Assembly (NCBI GenBank): GCA_963749575.1
Contig: CAVVNM010000012.1
Location: 62,001-126,000 of the forward strand
Length of the DNA stretch: 64,000 nt
Source: JAMXLO01 sp963749575
GTDB lineage: Bacteria; Pseudomonadota; Alphaproteobacteria; Acetobacterales; Acetobacteraceae
Direction: 5' to 3'
Position numbers and translations under genes: made by a program. The notes beneath the pieces were generated by a model. That model saw nothing but the letters and a program-made list of their open reading frames with translations. It had not been told where the DNA came from and did not search any database. Positions 25,984 through 35,162 of this stretch are shown here, one piece after another; the stretch's first letter is position 1; every line of letters begins with the position of its first letter.

Positions 25984-27532
25984 ATGCGGAAGCTCTTACT
26001 GGCCAGCGCTGCCATGGTCGGCACCAGTGCCGCGTTCACCGGGTTCGCCAGCGCCCAGGCGCCGACCCCGCCGATGCAGACGGTAATCCCGCCGGCGCAG
26101 TCGCAACTGATCACGGCGAACGGCGGCAATTCCGCCAACAGCAACAACAACTACCAGGCATCCATGCTGCCGGGTACCGTCGCCAACCCGACGCCCGGCA
26201 CCTTCGTGGTCCGGCTCAACGGTCAGCTGTGGTCGGAATTCTTCGTCGGCGGCGGCAGCGGCTTCGTCGGCAACGGCCCGACAGTGACGTCGTCAGGCGG
26301 GCTCGGCGGCGGGCCGTTCCTGAGCACCGGCGCCAACGTCGGGCAGAAGCTGGCGCCGTACTCGATGGGTACCTACTTCCGGCTGTATCCCGGCGTCGAC
26401 GCGATGGCGACCAACGGCCTGCGCTACGGCGCCCAGGCGGAAATCCGCGAGAACTTCGTCAGCCAGGGGAACGCCACCGGCACCACCGGATCCTCGGGCG
26501 TGACTCAGCGGCCAGACGCTGTTCGTCCGGCGCGCCTTCTGGTACCTGGCGGGCGATAACTGGGGCCTGATCCGGATGGGCCAGACCGACGGCACCACCG
26601 GCATCTTCGACAACGGCATCACCACCGGTCAGCAGCCCGGCCAGGGTCTGTGGAACGGCGACGCGCCGGGCATCGCCCCGTCGGGCATCGGGCCGACCTT
26701 CCCGTGGTACACGCAGCAGGGCGCCGAATACGGCTCCAGCAAGGTCGTCTACCTGTCGCCGCAGCTCGCCGGCTTCGACTTCGCGTTCTCCTACGCGCCG
26801 AATGCCGCCAACCAGGAACAGGGTGGTGGGGCGGCCGCCGGAACCCCCAACCTGTCATCCACGATCACCCCGCCGGGTGGCGCTCGCTACACCAACATGT
26901 GGGTCCCTGGCGCGCGCTATCAGGGCACCTTCGGGCCGGTGGCGCTGTATGCCTTCGGCGCCTATATCGGCGCCGGCCACGTCCAGTACAACGTCAACGC
27001 CCTACCCGGCACCGGGCTCGGTTCGGGCGTCAACTTGGCGATCGCCGCGGAAGGCGGTCCGTCAGTTGCGCAAGGCAGCCAATATACCGGGCAGTTCAAG
27101 AATATCAGCGCCGGGTTCGTCGGTGCGGCGGTGACCTTCGCCGGCTTCACCCTGGGTGGTGCGTGGCAGGGCGGCCAGTACAACGGCATCATGACGACCG
27201 AGCCGCAGAACGGCTCCGGCGCCAATGCCTGGGTGGCCGACCTCTACTACAGCAACGGGCCGCTCGGGGTCGGCGTGACCTACTACCAGTTCGACTCGCA
27301 GGGTGCGGTCGGCCTGACCGGGCTGTCGCAGCGGCATGAGGATGCGTTCGGCGTCGGTGCCTCCTACGCCATCGCGCCCGGGCTGCTGGGCTATACCGAG
27401 TATCTCTACGGCTCGCGCCAGCAGGCCGGGTTCGACTTCGCCAACAGCAAGTACTTCAACCAGGCCGGCTATGCCGGCAACAACAACGTCCACGTGAACG
27501 CCTTCGTGATCGGCGCGCGCATGCGCTGGTAG
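25984..27532 (+). CDS. Outer-membrane porin, frameshifted
   Basis: Begins at 25984 with a signal peptide (LLLASAAMVGTSAAFTGFASAQA), then a beta-rich sequence (FVVRLNGQLWSEFFVGGG, GTYFRLYPGVDAMATNGLRYG). The frame derails near 26511 and continues in the next one with TLFVRRAFWYLAGDNWGL, MGQTDGTTGIF and alternating-hydrophobic strands to the C-terminal ARMRW, whose final aromatic residue is the beta-barrel assembly signal. Removing one inserted base gives 515 residues, a normal size for porins in acetic-acid-type alphaproteobacteria. A GAGGAGG lies just before the ATG. A strong terminator follows. Confidence 0.85.
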
Positions 27533-27556
27533 CGTGACGGGACGTCGGCTGCGATG

Positions 27557-27594
27557 CAGCGACGGCGGGGCCAGTCCCCGCCGTCGCTGTTTTT
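27557..27594 (+). terminator. Rho-independent terminator after porin
   Basis: A perfect 14-bp stem, CAGCGACGGCGGGG (27557-27570) with CCCCGCCGTCGCTG (27576-27589), with a five-base loop, followed directly by TTTTT at 27590-27594. It lies 25 bases after the porin stop codon. Confidence 0.92.
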
Positions 27595-27680
27595 GCCGAC
27601 CGGGAAATGCCGGGCCATCTTGGCGCGGTTCCGTGCCGGCGCTACACAATGCCGGTCGCGTATGCCCCTCTGGACACCCT

Positions 27681-28223
27681 ATGCTTAGCAGACCTGTAGT
27701 ATCTCTGACGCTGTTGGCAGGCCTGCTGGGGCTTGCCGCCTGCAGCAGCACCAAACCGCAAACGACCGAGCCGTACTACTCGGGCATCTATGGCCCAGGC
27801 GGACTCCAGGGCACCGGCAGCGTGCTGGGCGACCAGGGCGCCGTGTTCGGCACCGGCGCGACCAACAAAAGTGGCGGTGGCGACACCGGCGGCGGTGCAC
27901 TCGGCGTCAACGCCTATCTGTGGCGCGGCGCGCTCGATACGCTGAGCTTCATGCCGCTGGCATCGGCCGATCCGTTCGGCGGCGTCATCATCACCGACTG
28001 GTACACGCCTGCCGCCGCCAATGGCGAGCGCTTCAAGGCCAGCGCCTATATCCTCGGCCGCGAGCTGCGCAGCGACGGGGTGCGGGTCGCGATCTTCCGC
28101 CAGGTGCTGGAGAATGGCCAATGGGTGGACGCGCCGGTGAGCCGGGTCACGGTGGGGGAGATCGAGAACAAGGTGCTGGCCCGCGCCCGCGAGTTGCGCG
28201 AACAATCGCAGGCCAGCGGCTAG
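27681..28223 (+). CDS. DUF3576 lipoprotein
   Basis: A 180-residue lipoprotein: the signal ends in LLGLAACSS, a lipobox with lipidated Cys at about residue 21. The mature part holds ALGVNAYLWRGALDTLSFMPLASADPFGG and IITDWYTP, the core of the DUF3576 family. This family precedes leuS in many alphaproteobacteria and is thought to work in outer-membrane assembly, though that is not established. Here the leuS gene is displaced by about 2.7 kb through an inserted minus-strand TPR gene. Confidence 0.9.
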   Translation: MLSRPVVSLTLLAGLLGLAACSSTKPQTTEPYYSGIYGPGGLQGTGSVLGDQGAVFGTGATNKSGGGDTGGGALGVNAYLWRGALDTLSFMPLASADPFGGVIITDWYTPAAANGERFKASAYILGRELRSDGVRVAIFRQVLENGQWVDAPVSRVTVGEIENKVLARARELREQSQASG

Positions 28224-28227
28224 CAGG

Positions 28228-28340
28228 CCGGGGCTTCGCCCCGGACCCCGACCAAGGGCGCAGCCCTTGGAACCCGTCCTTAAGTAATGGATTGCAAAGG
28301 CTCCGCCTTTGCTGGGGGTCCAGGGGGCAACGCCCCCTGG
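28228..28340. repeat. Four-hairpin palindromic repeat between convergent genes
   Basis: Four perfect or near-perfect hairpins lie in 113 bases. They are CCGGGGCTTCGCCCCGG (28228-28244), CCAAGGGCGCAGCCCTTGG (28252-28270), GCAAAGGCTCCGCCTTTGC (28294-28312) and one with arms CCAGGGGGC/GCCCCCTGG (28320-28340). In addition GGACCCC (28243-28249) can pair with GGGGTCC (28315-28321), which would enclose the second and third hairpins as in a cloverleaf. The stops of the two facing genes lie just outside. This is the style of an interspersed palindromic element. Confidence 0.75.
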
Positions 28341-28341
28341 C

Positions 28342-30684
28342 TCAGGCGCCAGCCGCGAAACTCGCCGGCGCCTGCCCCGCGCAATGGCGTCGCCACATCT
28401 CGGCATAAGCGGCCTCCAGATGCCGGGTGCAGCGAGCCGCATCGAACAGCGGCGAGGCACGCCCGGCGTCGCGCAACACCGCGCGGATCCTCGCCAGTTC
28501 CGACGGCTCGGTCGCCAGCCGCAACGCCAACGCCTGATACTCCGTCGCGGTCTCGCTGATCAGTTCGGGCAGGCCACAGGCAGTCAGCACGCTGGCCGCC
28601 ATTCGCCCGGCGAAGCCGCACCCGACGCGGGTCACCAGCGGCAGCCCTGCCCAGAGCATGTCGCTGGCGGTGGCGCCGGCACTGTACGGCAGCGTGTCGA
28701 GGAACAGGTCGCCGATCGCGCAGCGCGCCAGATAGTCCGGGTAGCTGACCTTCGGTGCGAACACCAGGCGCTCGGGAGCAACGCCCCGCTCGGCTGCCTC
28801 CCGTCGCAGGTTGGCCTCGGCCAGCGGATTGCCTCCGACCAGCCAGAGTACGCTGCCCGGTAGCGTCGCCAGCAGGCGCATCCAGATCGCGAATACGTCA
28901 GGCGCAATCTTGTAGCTGGTGTTGAAGCAGCAGAACACAAAACCCTGCTCCGGCAGGCCGCAGTCCTCGCGGGTGAAGCGGCGGGCGGAGATCTCCCGCG
29001 ATGCGCCATTCGGCTGATAGGAGACCGGCAGGTGCACGATCTTCTCGTCGTAGAACTGCTGCTGCGCCATCGGCAACGCCACCGGATCGGCGACGATATA
29101 GTCGATGAAGTCGGCCCCCATGCTGCCGATGTAGCCGAGATAGCTCACCTGGATTGGCGCCGGGCGAAGCGCCAGCACCCCCGATCGCGCACGGGTGGTG
29201 TAGCCGCTGAGGTCCACCAGGATGTCGGTCTCGTCGCTGACGATCGCCTGCGCCGCCGCGAGATCCGGCAGCACCGACAGATCGACGAAACGGTCACACG
29301 CGGCAACCAGCCGACGGCGTATCGCGCTGTCGTTATGCAGCCGCAGATCGTAGCCGACCACTTCGAATTGCGTGCGATCGTGACGCTCGAGGACGTCCAC
29401 GATCAAATGCGCCAAGGGATGCTGGCGGAAATCGCCCGACAGGTAGCCCAATGTGCGCCGGCGCTTCGACTGCCGCAGCTGCGGTCCGGCGAGCGGTCCG
29501 GGCGCGCGAGGGAACCGCGCCCCCCATTGGCGCGCGCAGCGCAATTGCTCCGCCGGCGCAGCCGACGTGGGCAACAGGGCGAACGGCGCGACCGTCATGT
29601 CCCGGCGGACCAGATCGATCAGTGCCGCGTCATCTGCGGCTCGGCGGCGCCAATCGCATGCCAGGTAGCGCGTGTGGATGCGCTCGCTCAGGGCATCGGG
29701 AAAATCCGGCCGCAACGCGATGGCGCGATCGAACGCGTCCAAGGCATCAGCGAATTGCCCAATCGCCTGCAATGCGTTGCCGCGGTTGTTCCAGGCCTGG
29801 GCAAGGTCGGGCCGCAAGCGGATCGCCCGGTCGTAACAGGCGATGGCATCCATCGGGCGCTCCATCTCGAGTAGCGCCACGCCCCGGTTCGACCACGTCT
29901 CCGCATGGTCCGGCCGCACTGCCAGCGCGCGGTCGAAGCTCTCCACCGCCGCGTGCTGCCGGCCGGTCTTGGTCAGGGCGATACCGCGATTGAACCAGGC
30001 CTCGGCCAGCATTGGCGTGAGGGCCACCGCACGATCGAGACTGGCGATCGCATCCTGGTAGCGCCCGAGGTCGAGCAGTGCCGAACCGCGATTGCTCCAG
30101 GCTTCGGCCATGTCGGGGCGCAGCGCGAGGGCGCGGTCGTAGCTGGCGACCGCAGCGTCGAAGCGGCCCAAACTGCGCAGCGGATTGCCGCGGTTGCACC
30201 AGGCCTCCGCATAACCGGGCTCGATCCCGATTGCCCGATCGTAGCTCGCCACCGCCGCGTCATGACGGTCGAGCGCCGCCAGCGCGTCGCCGCGATTGGC
30301 GTGGGCCTCCGCATGGTCGCCGCGCAGGGCAATCGCGCGGTCGTAGCTGCGGATCGCCGGTTCCAGTCGGCCGAGATCGGCGCAGGCGTCGCCGTGGTGG
30401 CAGTGATATGCCGCCTCCCGGTCGTTGATCCGGATCGCGCGGCCGATCAGATCGACCGCCGCAGCGGGGCGGCCCAGGTGTGATTCGAGAACACCCGCCA
30501 GATGAAGCGCGTCGGCATGTCGCGGATTGGCGGTCAACACCGCCCGGTAGGCCGCCGTGGCCTCGGCCAGTCGGCCGGTCCGATGCAAGGTAACGGCAGT
30601 ATGGAACAGTTCATCCGAGGCGGCGGATGCGCTGTGGGTGCCGGCTGACCGTCGTTCGGCCGCTCGCCGCTGCTGACGATTCAT
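28342..30684 (-). CDS. TPR protein with OGT-like (GT41) glycosyltransferase domain
   Basis: A 780-residue protein. After MNRQQRRAAERR, residues 30-380 form about ten TPR units of the type FDAAVASYDRALALRPDMAE. The C-terminal half is the O-GlcNAc-transferase/SPINDLY-like domain with RTLGYLSGDFRQHPLAH, VVGYDLRLHNDSA, ILVDLSGYTTRAR, APIQVSYLGYIGSMG, FVFCCFNTSYKIAPDVF and LDTLPYSAGATASDMLW, as in bacterial members that glycosylate flagellin or other proteins. The start at 30684 fits the family opening. It lies antisense to the leuS operon, about 300 bases upstream of leuS. Confidence 0.9.
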   Translation of the reverse strand: MNRQQRRAAERRSAGTHSASAASDELFHTAVTLHRTGRLAEATAAYRAVLTANPRHADALHLAGVLESHLGRPAAAVDLIGRAIRINDREAAYHCHHGDACADLGRLEPAIRSYDRAIALRGDHAEAHANRGDALAALDRHDAAVASYDRAIGIEPGYAEAWCNRGNPLRSLGRFDAAVASYDRALALRPDMAEAWSNRGSALLDLGRYQDAIASLDRAVALTPMLAEAWFNRGIALTKTGRQHAAVESFDRALAVRPDHAETWSNRGVALLEMERPMDAIACYDRAIRLRPDLAQAWNNRGNALQAIGQFADALDAFDRAIALRPDFPDALSERIHTRYLACDWRRRAADDAALIDLVRRDMTVAPFALLPTSAAPAEQLRCARQWGARFPRAPGPLAGPQLRQSKRRRTLGYLSGDFRQHPLAHLIVDVLERHDRTQFEVVGYDLRLHNDSAIRRRLVAACDRFVDLSVLPDLAAAQAIVSDETDILVDLSGYTTRARSGVLALRPAPIQVSYLGYIGSMGADFIDYIVADPVALPMAQQQFYDEKIVHLPVSYQPNGASREISARRFTREDCGLPEQGFVFCCFNTSYKIAPDVFAIWMRLLATLPGSVLWLVGGNPLAEANLRREAAERGVAPERLVFAPKVSYPDYLARCAIGDLFLDTLPYSAGATASDMLWAGLPLVTRVGCGFAGRMAASVLTACGLPELISETATEYQALALRLATEPSELARIRAVLRDAGRASPLFDAARCTRHLEAAYAEMWRRHCAGQAPASFAAGA

Positions 30685-30984
30685 CAAACCGGTTCGCGGC
30701 GCGCATGCGCTGTCGGCGTGACGCGAGGCTGGGCTCCTCCCGCCGCTGAACAGGCGGCCGGCAAGGTTTGTCGAAAGCGCGATCGTTCCATCCGATAGCC
30801 ACACCGCGGTTGCACTGGATGGTATACACCAGAAGTCTTCGCTTTGCGGCTGCCGGGGGGTTCGCGGACAACGACACGCTGCTGCCCGCGGGCATCGCGG
30901 TATCGGCAGATCGCCAACGGCTAGTTTGGTCCGCGGTGTCATCCACCTCTTGCGCCGGGGTCGCTGGCGGCAAATAACTGCGAC
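30685..30984. other. 300-bp intergenic gap upstream of leuS
   Basis: Divergent gap between the TPR glycosyltransferase and leuS; it must hold promoters for both. No consensus-like -35/-10 pair with normal spacing or attenuator hairpin was found by eye, and no T-box or other RNA leader was recognised. Confidence 0.6.
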
Positions 30985-33591
30985 ATGAACGAAGGTGCGA
31001 CTGTCGCGGCCGAGGCGCCGCGCTACAACTTCCGCGAGGCCGAACCACGCTGGCAGCGTGCCTGGGCCGAGCGCGGCTGCTTCCGCGTGGCGGACGCACC
31101 CAGTGACAACAAGCCGAAATACTATGTGTTGGAGATGTTTCCGTATCCCAGCGGGAAGATCCACATGGGCCATGTGCGCAACTACACGCTTGGCGACGTG
31201 GTGGCGCGCTACAAGCGGGCACGCGGCTTCGCGGTGATGCACCCGATGGGCTGGGACGCGTTCGGATTGCCGGCGGAAAACGCGGCACGCGAGCGCGGCA
31301 TCCATCCGGCGAAGTGGACCTGGGAGAACATCGCCGCCATGCGCGCCGAGTTGCAGCGCATGGGACTATCGCTGGAGTGGGAGCGCGAGTTTGCCACCTG
31401 CGATCCGGCCTATTACGGGCATCAGCAGAAGCTGTTCCTGGATTTCCTGCGCGCCGGCCTGGTGGAGCGCAAGGAAAGCTGGGTTAACTGGGACCCCGTC
31501 GATGGCACCGTGCTGGCAAACGAACAGGTGATCGACGGCCGCGGCTGGCGCTCCGGCGCGCTGGTGGAGAAGCGGCAGCTCAGCCAGTGGTTCCTGAAGA
31601 TCACCGACTGCGCGCAGGAATTGCTGGACGCGCTGGATACGCTGGATCGCTGGCCGGAGCGCGTGCGGCTGATGCAGGCGAAGTGGATCGGCCGCAGCGA
31701 GGGCGCGCGACTGAAATTCTCCCTGGCCGAAGCGGTGGACGGCATCGCCGATGTGCAGGTGTACACAACCCGGCCGGACACGCTGTTCGGGATGTCGTTC
31801 CTCGCTCTGGCGCCCGAGCATCCGCTGGCGGCTGCTGTTGCGGCGCGTGATCCTGGTGCGGCGGAGTTCATCGCCGAATGCCGGAGAATGGGCACCTCCG
31901 AGGCGGTGATCGAGACGGCGGAAAAGCGCGGCCACGACACCGGTCTGCGCGTCAGGCACCCGTTCCTGAAGGACGCGAGCTTCCCGGTCTGGATCGCCAA
32001 CTTCGTACTGATGGAATACGGCACCGGCGCGATCTTCGGCTGCCCCGGCCACGACCAGCGGGACCTGGAGTTCGCGCGCAAGTACCGGCTGGGCGTCGTG
32101 CCGGTGGTGCTGCCGGCCGGCGCGGACGCGGCCACGTTCGCCATTGCCGATGCGGCGTATGTCGGTCCGGGCTCGATCATCAACTCCGACTTCCTGGATG
32201 GGCTGGATGTCGCGGCGGCGAAGCAGTCGGTGATCGCGGCGTTGGAGCGGCTGGGCGTCGGGCATGGCGAGGTGAACTGGCGGCTGCGCGACTGGGGCGT
32301 GAGCCGACAGCGCTATTGGGGCTGTCCGATCCCGGTGATCCATTGCGAGGGCTGCGGCGTGGTGCCGGTGCCGGATGACCAGTTGCCGGTGCGACTGCCC
32401 GAGGACGTGACCTTCGATCGGCCCGGCAATCCGCTGGATCACCATCCGACCTGGAAGCATGTCGCCTGTCCGCGTTGCGGCGCAGCGGCGCGCCGCGAGA
32501 CCGACACCTTCGACGTCTTCGTGGACAGCTCGTGGTATTTCGCACGCTTCTGCAGTCCGCGCGCCACGGTACCGATGGAGCGCAAGGCGGTCGATCACTG
32601 GCTGCCGGTCGATCAGTATATCGGCGGCATCGAGCACGCGATCCTGCACCTGCTGTATTCGCGCTTCGTTACTCGCGCCATGGCGCGAACCGGGCACCTG
32701 GGCATTGCCGAGCCGTTCGCCGGCCTGTTCACCCAGGGCATGGTGACCCATGAGAGCTATCGTTCGGCACCCGGTTCGAACGGCACATGGCTGTATCCGG
32801 ACGAAGTGACCAAACAGGCGGACGGCAGCGCGCAGCACCGCAGCACCGGCGAGCCGGTCGTGGTCGGGCGCGTCGAGGCGATGAGCAAATCGAAGCGCAA
32901 CACCGTCGATCCCGAGGCGATCATCGCGCGCTACGGCGCCGACACCGCGCGCTGGTTCATCCTGTCGGACAACCCGCCCGAGCGCGACATGGAGTGGACC
33001 GAAGCCGGCGTCGCCGGTGCATTCCGCTTCACCCAGCGGGTGTTCAGGCTGGTCGAGACGGTTGGGGATATGCCGACAGTCGGGACGTCCGACGCCGCGT
33101 GCGACCTGCGCCGCATTACCCACCGCACGATCGCCGCGGTCAGTGAGGCGCTGGACAGTTTCGCGTTCAACGTCGCGGTGGCGCGGCTGTACGAGTTGGC
33201 CAATGCGATCGCGGACGCCGGGAATGCGCCGGGAATCGCCGCCGCCAGGCGCGAGGCGGTGGAGATGCTCGCCCGGTTGATTGCGCCGATGATGCCGCAC
33301 CTCGCCGAAGAGGCGTACCGTCGCATGCATCCCGACTCTGCGACCCTGGTTGCGGAGCTGCCGTGGCCGCAGCCGGAGCCAGAGCTGTTGTCGGCGGACA
33401 CGGTGACGATCGCGGTGCAAGTGATGGGCAAGCTGCGCGGCACCATCGCCGCTCCTGCCGGTGCGGCGGCGGAGGCGGTGATCGCCTTGGCCGAGGCGGA
33501 GCCGAATGTCGCCCGTGCGCTTGCCGGCAAGCGCGTGGTGAAGCGCATCCACGTGCCGAACCGGATCGTCAACTTCGTGGTCGCGGGATGA
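30985..33591 (+). CDS. leuS: Leucyl-tRNA synthetase
   Basis: An 868-residue class I synthetase that charges tRNA-Leu. The HIGH motif is PYPSGKIHMGHVRNY (residues 50-64) and KMSKS is EAMSKSKRNTVDPE near 635. The editing CP1 domain (about 225-420) contains TTRPDTLFGMSFLALAPEHP, and FGCPGHDQRD is present. The C-terminal anticodon-binding part ends ...VKRIHVPNRIVNFVVAG. Length is normal for the family. It is followed by lptE with a 4-base overlap and by holA, an arrangement shared with many alphaproteobacteria. Confidence 0.98.
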   Translation: MNEGATVAAEAPRYNFREAEPRWQRAWAERGCFRVADAPSDNKPKYYVLEMFPYPSGKIHMGHVRNYTLGDVVARYKRARGFAVMHPMGWDAFGLPAENAARERGIHPAKWTWENIAAMRAELQRMGLSLEWEREFATCDPAYYGHQQKLFLDFLRAGLVERKESWVNWDPVDGTVLANEQVIDGRGWRSGALVEKRQLSQWFLKITDCAQELLDALDTLDRWPERVRLMQAKWIGRSEGARLKFSLAEAVDGIADVQVYTTRPDTLFGMSFLALAPEHPLAAAVAARDPGAAEFIAECRRMGTSEAVIETAEKRGHDTGLRVRHPFLKDASFPVWIANFVLMEYGTGAIFGCPGHDQRDLEFARKYRLGVVPVVLPAGADAATFAIADAAYVGPGSIINSDFLDGLDVAAAKQSVIAALERLGVGHGEVNWRLRDWGVSRQRYWGCPIPVIHCEGCGVVPVPDDQLPVRLPEDVTFDRPGNPLDHHPTWKHVACPRCGAAARRETDTFDVFVDSSWYFARFCSPRATVPMERKAVDHWLPVDQYIGGIEHAILHLLYSRFVTRAMARTGHLGIAEPFAGLFTQGMVTHESYRSAPGSNGTWLYPDEVTKQADGSAQHRSTGEPVVVGRVEAMSKSKRNTVDPEAIIARYGADTARWFILSDNPPERDMEWTEAGVAGAFRFTQRVFRLVETVGDMPTVGTSDAACDLRRITHRTIAAVSEALDSFAFNVAVARLYELANAIADAGNAPGIAAARREAVEMLARLIAPMMPHLAEEAYRRMHPDSATLVAELPWPQPEPELLSADTVTIAVQVMGKLRGTIAAPAGAAAEAVIALAEAEPNVARALAGKRVVKRIHVPNRIVNFVVAG

Positions 33592-34112
33592 AGCGGCGGC
33601 AATTGCTGACCCTGGTGGCCGGCGTCTCGCTGTCGGGCTGCGGTTTCCAGCCTGTGTATATGCCGACTGTCTCGGGCTACGCCGGCGTGGCGCAGCGTGA
33701 GCTGGCGGCGATCCAGGTGGACCTGATTCCCGATCGCCCGGGCCAGGTGTTGCGCCAGGCTCTGCAGGACCGGTTCGAGCGGGATGGCAGCGGTGAGGCG
33801 CACCTTTATGATCTGTCGGTCGGGTTCTCGGTTTCCGGTGAGGGCATCGCGATCCAGCAGGACAGCAGCGTCACCCGCATCCGCATGATAGGTAGCGCGA
33901 ACTGGACCCTGGTCGCACAGGATCCCGGCCGCACCAAGCTGAGCAGCGGCTACGCCAAGGCGGTTGACGGGTTGAATCTCATCGACACGCAGTACTTTGC
34001 TGCTGACCTGGAGAACGAGGTGGTGACGCGGCGTCTGGCCAATGCGCTGGCGGACCAGATCACCGTCCAACTCGCAGCGTTCTTCCGCAAGCAGGCGGCG
34101 GCGAGCAGTTGA
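33588..34112 (+). CDS. lptE: LPS assembly lipoprotein LptE
   Basis: A 174-residue lipoprotein with the start ATGA overlapping the leuS stop. The lipobox is VSLSGCGFQP with the lipidated Cys at about residue 18, and the FQPVYMP that follows is the LptE hallmark. The mature part carries GYAKAVDGLNLIDTQYFA and NEVVTRRLANALADQI, in line with the alphaproteobacterial LptE family that plugs LptD and delivers LPS to the cell surface. Its TGA overlaps the TTG start of holA. Confidence 0.9.
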   Translation: MKRRQLLTLVAGVSLSGCGFQPVYMPTVSGYAGVAQRELAAIQVDLIPDRPGQVLRQALQDRFERDGSGEAHLYDLSVGFSVSGEGIAIQQDSSVTRIRMIGSANWTLVAQDPGRTKLSSGYAKAVDGLNLIDTQYFAADLENEVVTRRLANALADQITVQLAAFFRKQAAASS

Positions 34113-35134
34113 AGCTCCCGCCGCAGCGCGTGGCGGCGTTCTTGCGTGACCCCGGACCCTGTCGGGTCGTGCTGTTGTATGGCGAAGACCACGGGATGAT
34201 CCGCGATCGCGCGGCCGCGCTGGTGCGGGCAGTGGCCGGTTCGCTGGACGATCCGTTCTTGGTGGCCGAGCTGGGGCGGGAGGACATTGGTTGGCTGGCC
34301 GACGAAGCGGCGTCATTGGCACTGACCGGCGGGCGGCGCGTGGTTCGCCTGCGCGAGACCACTGATGCCGCGGCCGAGCAGGTCGCCACCATCCTGAAGA
34401 TGAGCGCACCGGCGTTGGTGGTGTTGGAGGCACCTGGGCTGGCGACGCGCTCGCGCCTGCGCTCAGTGGTCGAAGCTGCGCCGGATGGCATGGCGGTCGC
34501 CTGTTATCCGGAGGAAGGCCGGGCGCTGGCCGACACGATCTGCGCGGCGCTGGCCGAGGTCGGCGTTGCCATCGACGCCGATGCGCTGGCCTGGGTGTCG
34601 GATCAGTTGGGAGCCGATCGGATATCCACCCGGGGCGAGGCGGAAAAGCTGGCGCTGTACGCTGGTCCTGGTGGGCGGGTCGACCTGGATGCGGCAATGG
34701 CGTGTGTTGGCGATCTGGCCGGCCTGTCGCTGGACGATGCGCTGTTCGCCGCGACCGAGGGGGATGTGGCCCGCGCCGACCGAGCGCTGGAGTTGGCGGT
34801 TGCCGAGGGGGTCACTCCGGTCGGCATGCTGCGCGCAGGATTGATGCACCTGCAGCGTTTGCACCGGGTGCGGATCGCAATGGACGAAGGACGGAACGCG
34901 GCCGATGCGGTGAAGGCGGCGAGGCCGCCGGTATTCTTTCGACGTGTGGGCTCGTTCAGCCGCGCGGTCGAGCTGTGGTCCTCCATTGCACTGCTGGTGG
35001 CGATGACCGGGCTGGCGGAGGCTGAACGCGCCTGCAAGCGCACCGGCGCGCCGGACGAGGTGCTGTCGCGCAATGCGGTGCTGACGTTGGCGCGCCGGGC
35101 GGCGGCGGGAAGGGCGAGACAAAGTATTGCTTGA
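34109..35134 (+). CDS. holA: DNA polymerase III delta subunit
   Basis: A 341-residue clamp-loader subunit. It begins with a TTG (overlapping the lptE stop by three bases): LPPQRVAAFLRDPGPCRVVLLYGEDHGMIRDR. The rest shows PALVVLEAPGLATRSRLRSVVEAAPDGMAVACYPEE and the C-terminal collar helices (GVTPVGMLRAGLMHLQRLHRV). It loads the beta clamp on DNA together with delta-prime and tau/gamma. It converges on parB with only 28 bases between, so no separate terminator is seen. Confidence 0.95.
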   Translation: MKLPPQRVAAFLRDPGPCRVVLLYGEDHGMIRDRAAALVRAVAGSLDDPFLVAELGREDIGWLADEAASLALTGGRRVVRLRETTDAAAEQVATILKMSAPALVVLEAPGLATRSRLRSVVEAAPDGMAVACYPEEGRALADTICAALAEVGVAIDADALAWVSDQLGADRISTRGEAEKLALYAGPGGRVDLDAAMACVGDLAGLSLDDALFAATEGDVARADRALELAVAEGVTPVGMLRAGLMHLQRLHRVRIAMDEGRNAADAVKAARPPVFFRRVGSFSRAVELWSSIALLVAMTGLAEAERACKRTGAPDEVLSRNAVLTLARRAAAGRARQSIA

Positions 35135-35162
35135 AGATAGTTACTTTGCCTCTAGTGTATTA

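Noticed and set aside
31366..33552. 728-codon minus-strand open frame opposite leuS
   Set aside because: Antisense artefact of GC-rich codons; leuS is unmistakable on the plus strand.
35135..35162. Terminator between holA and parB
   Set aside because: The 28-base gap has no inverted repeat; AT-rich only.
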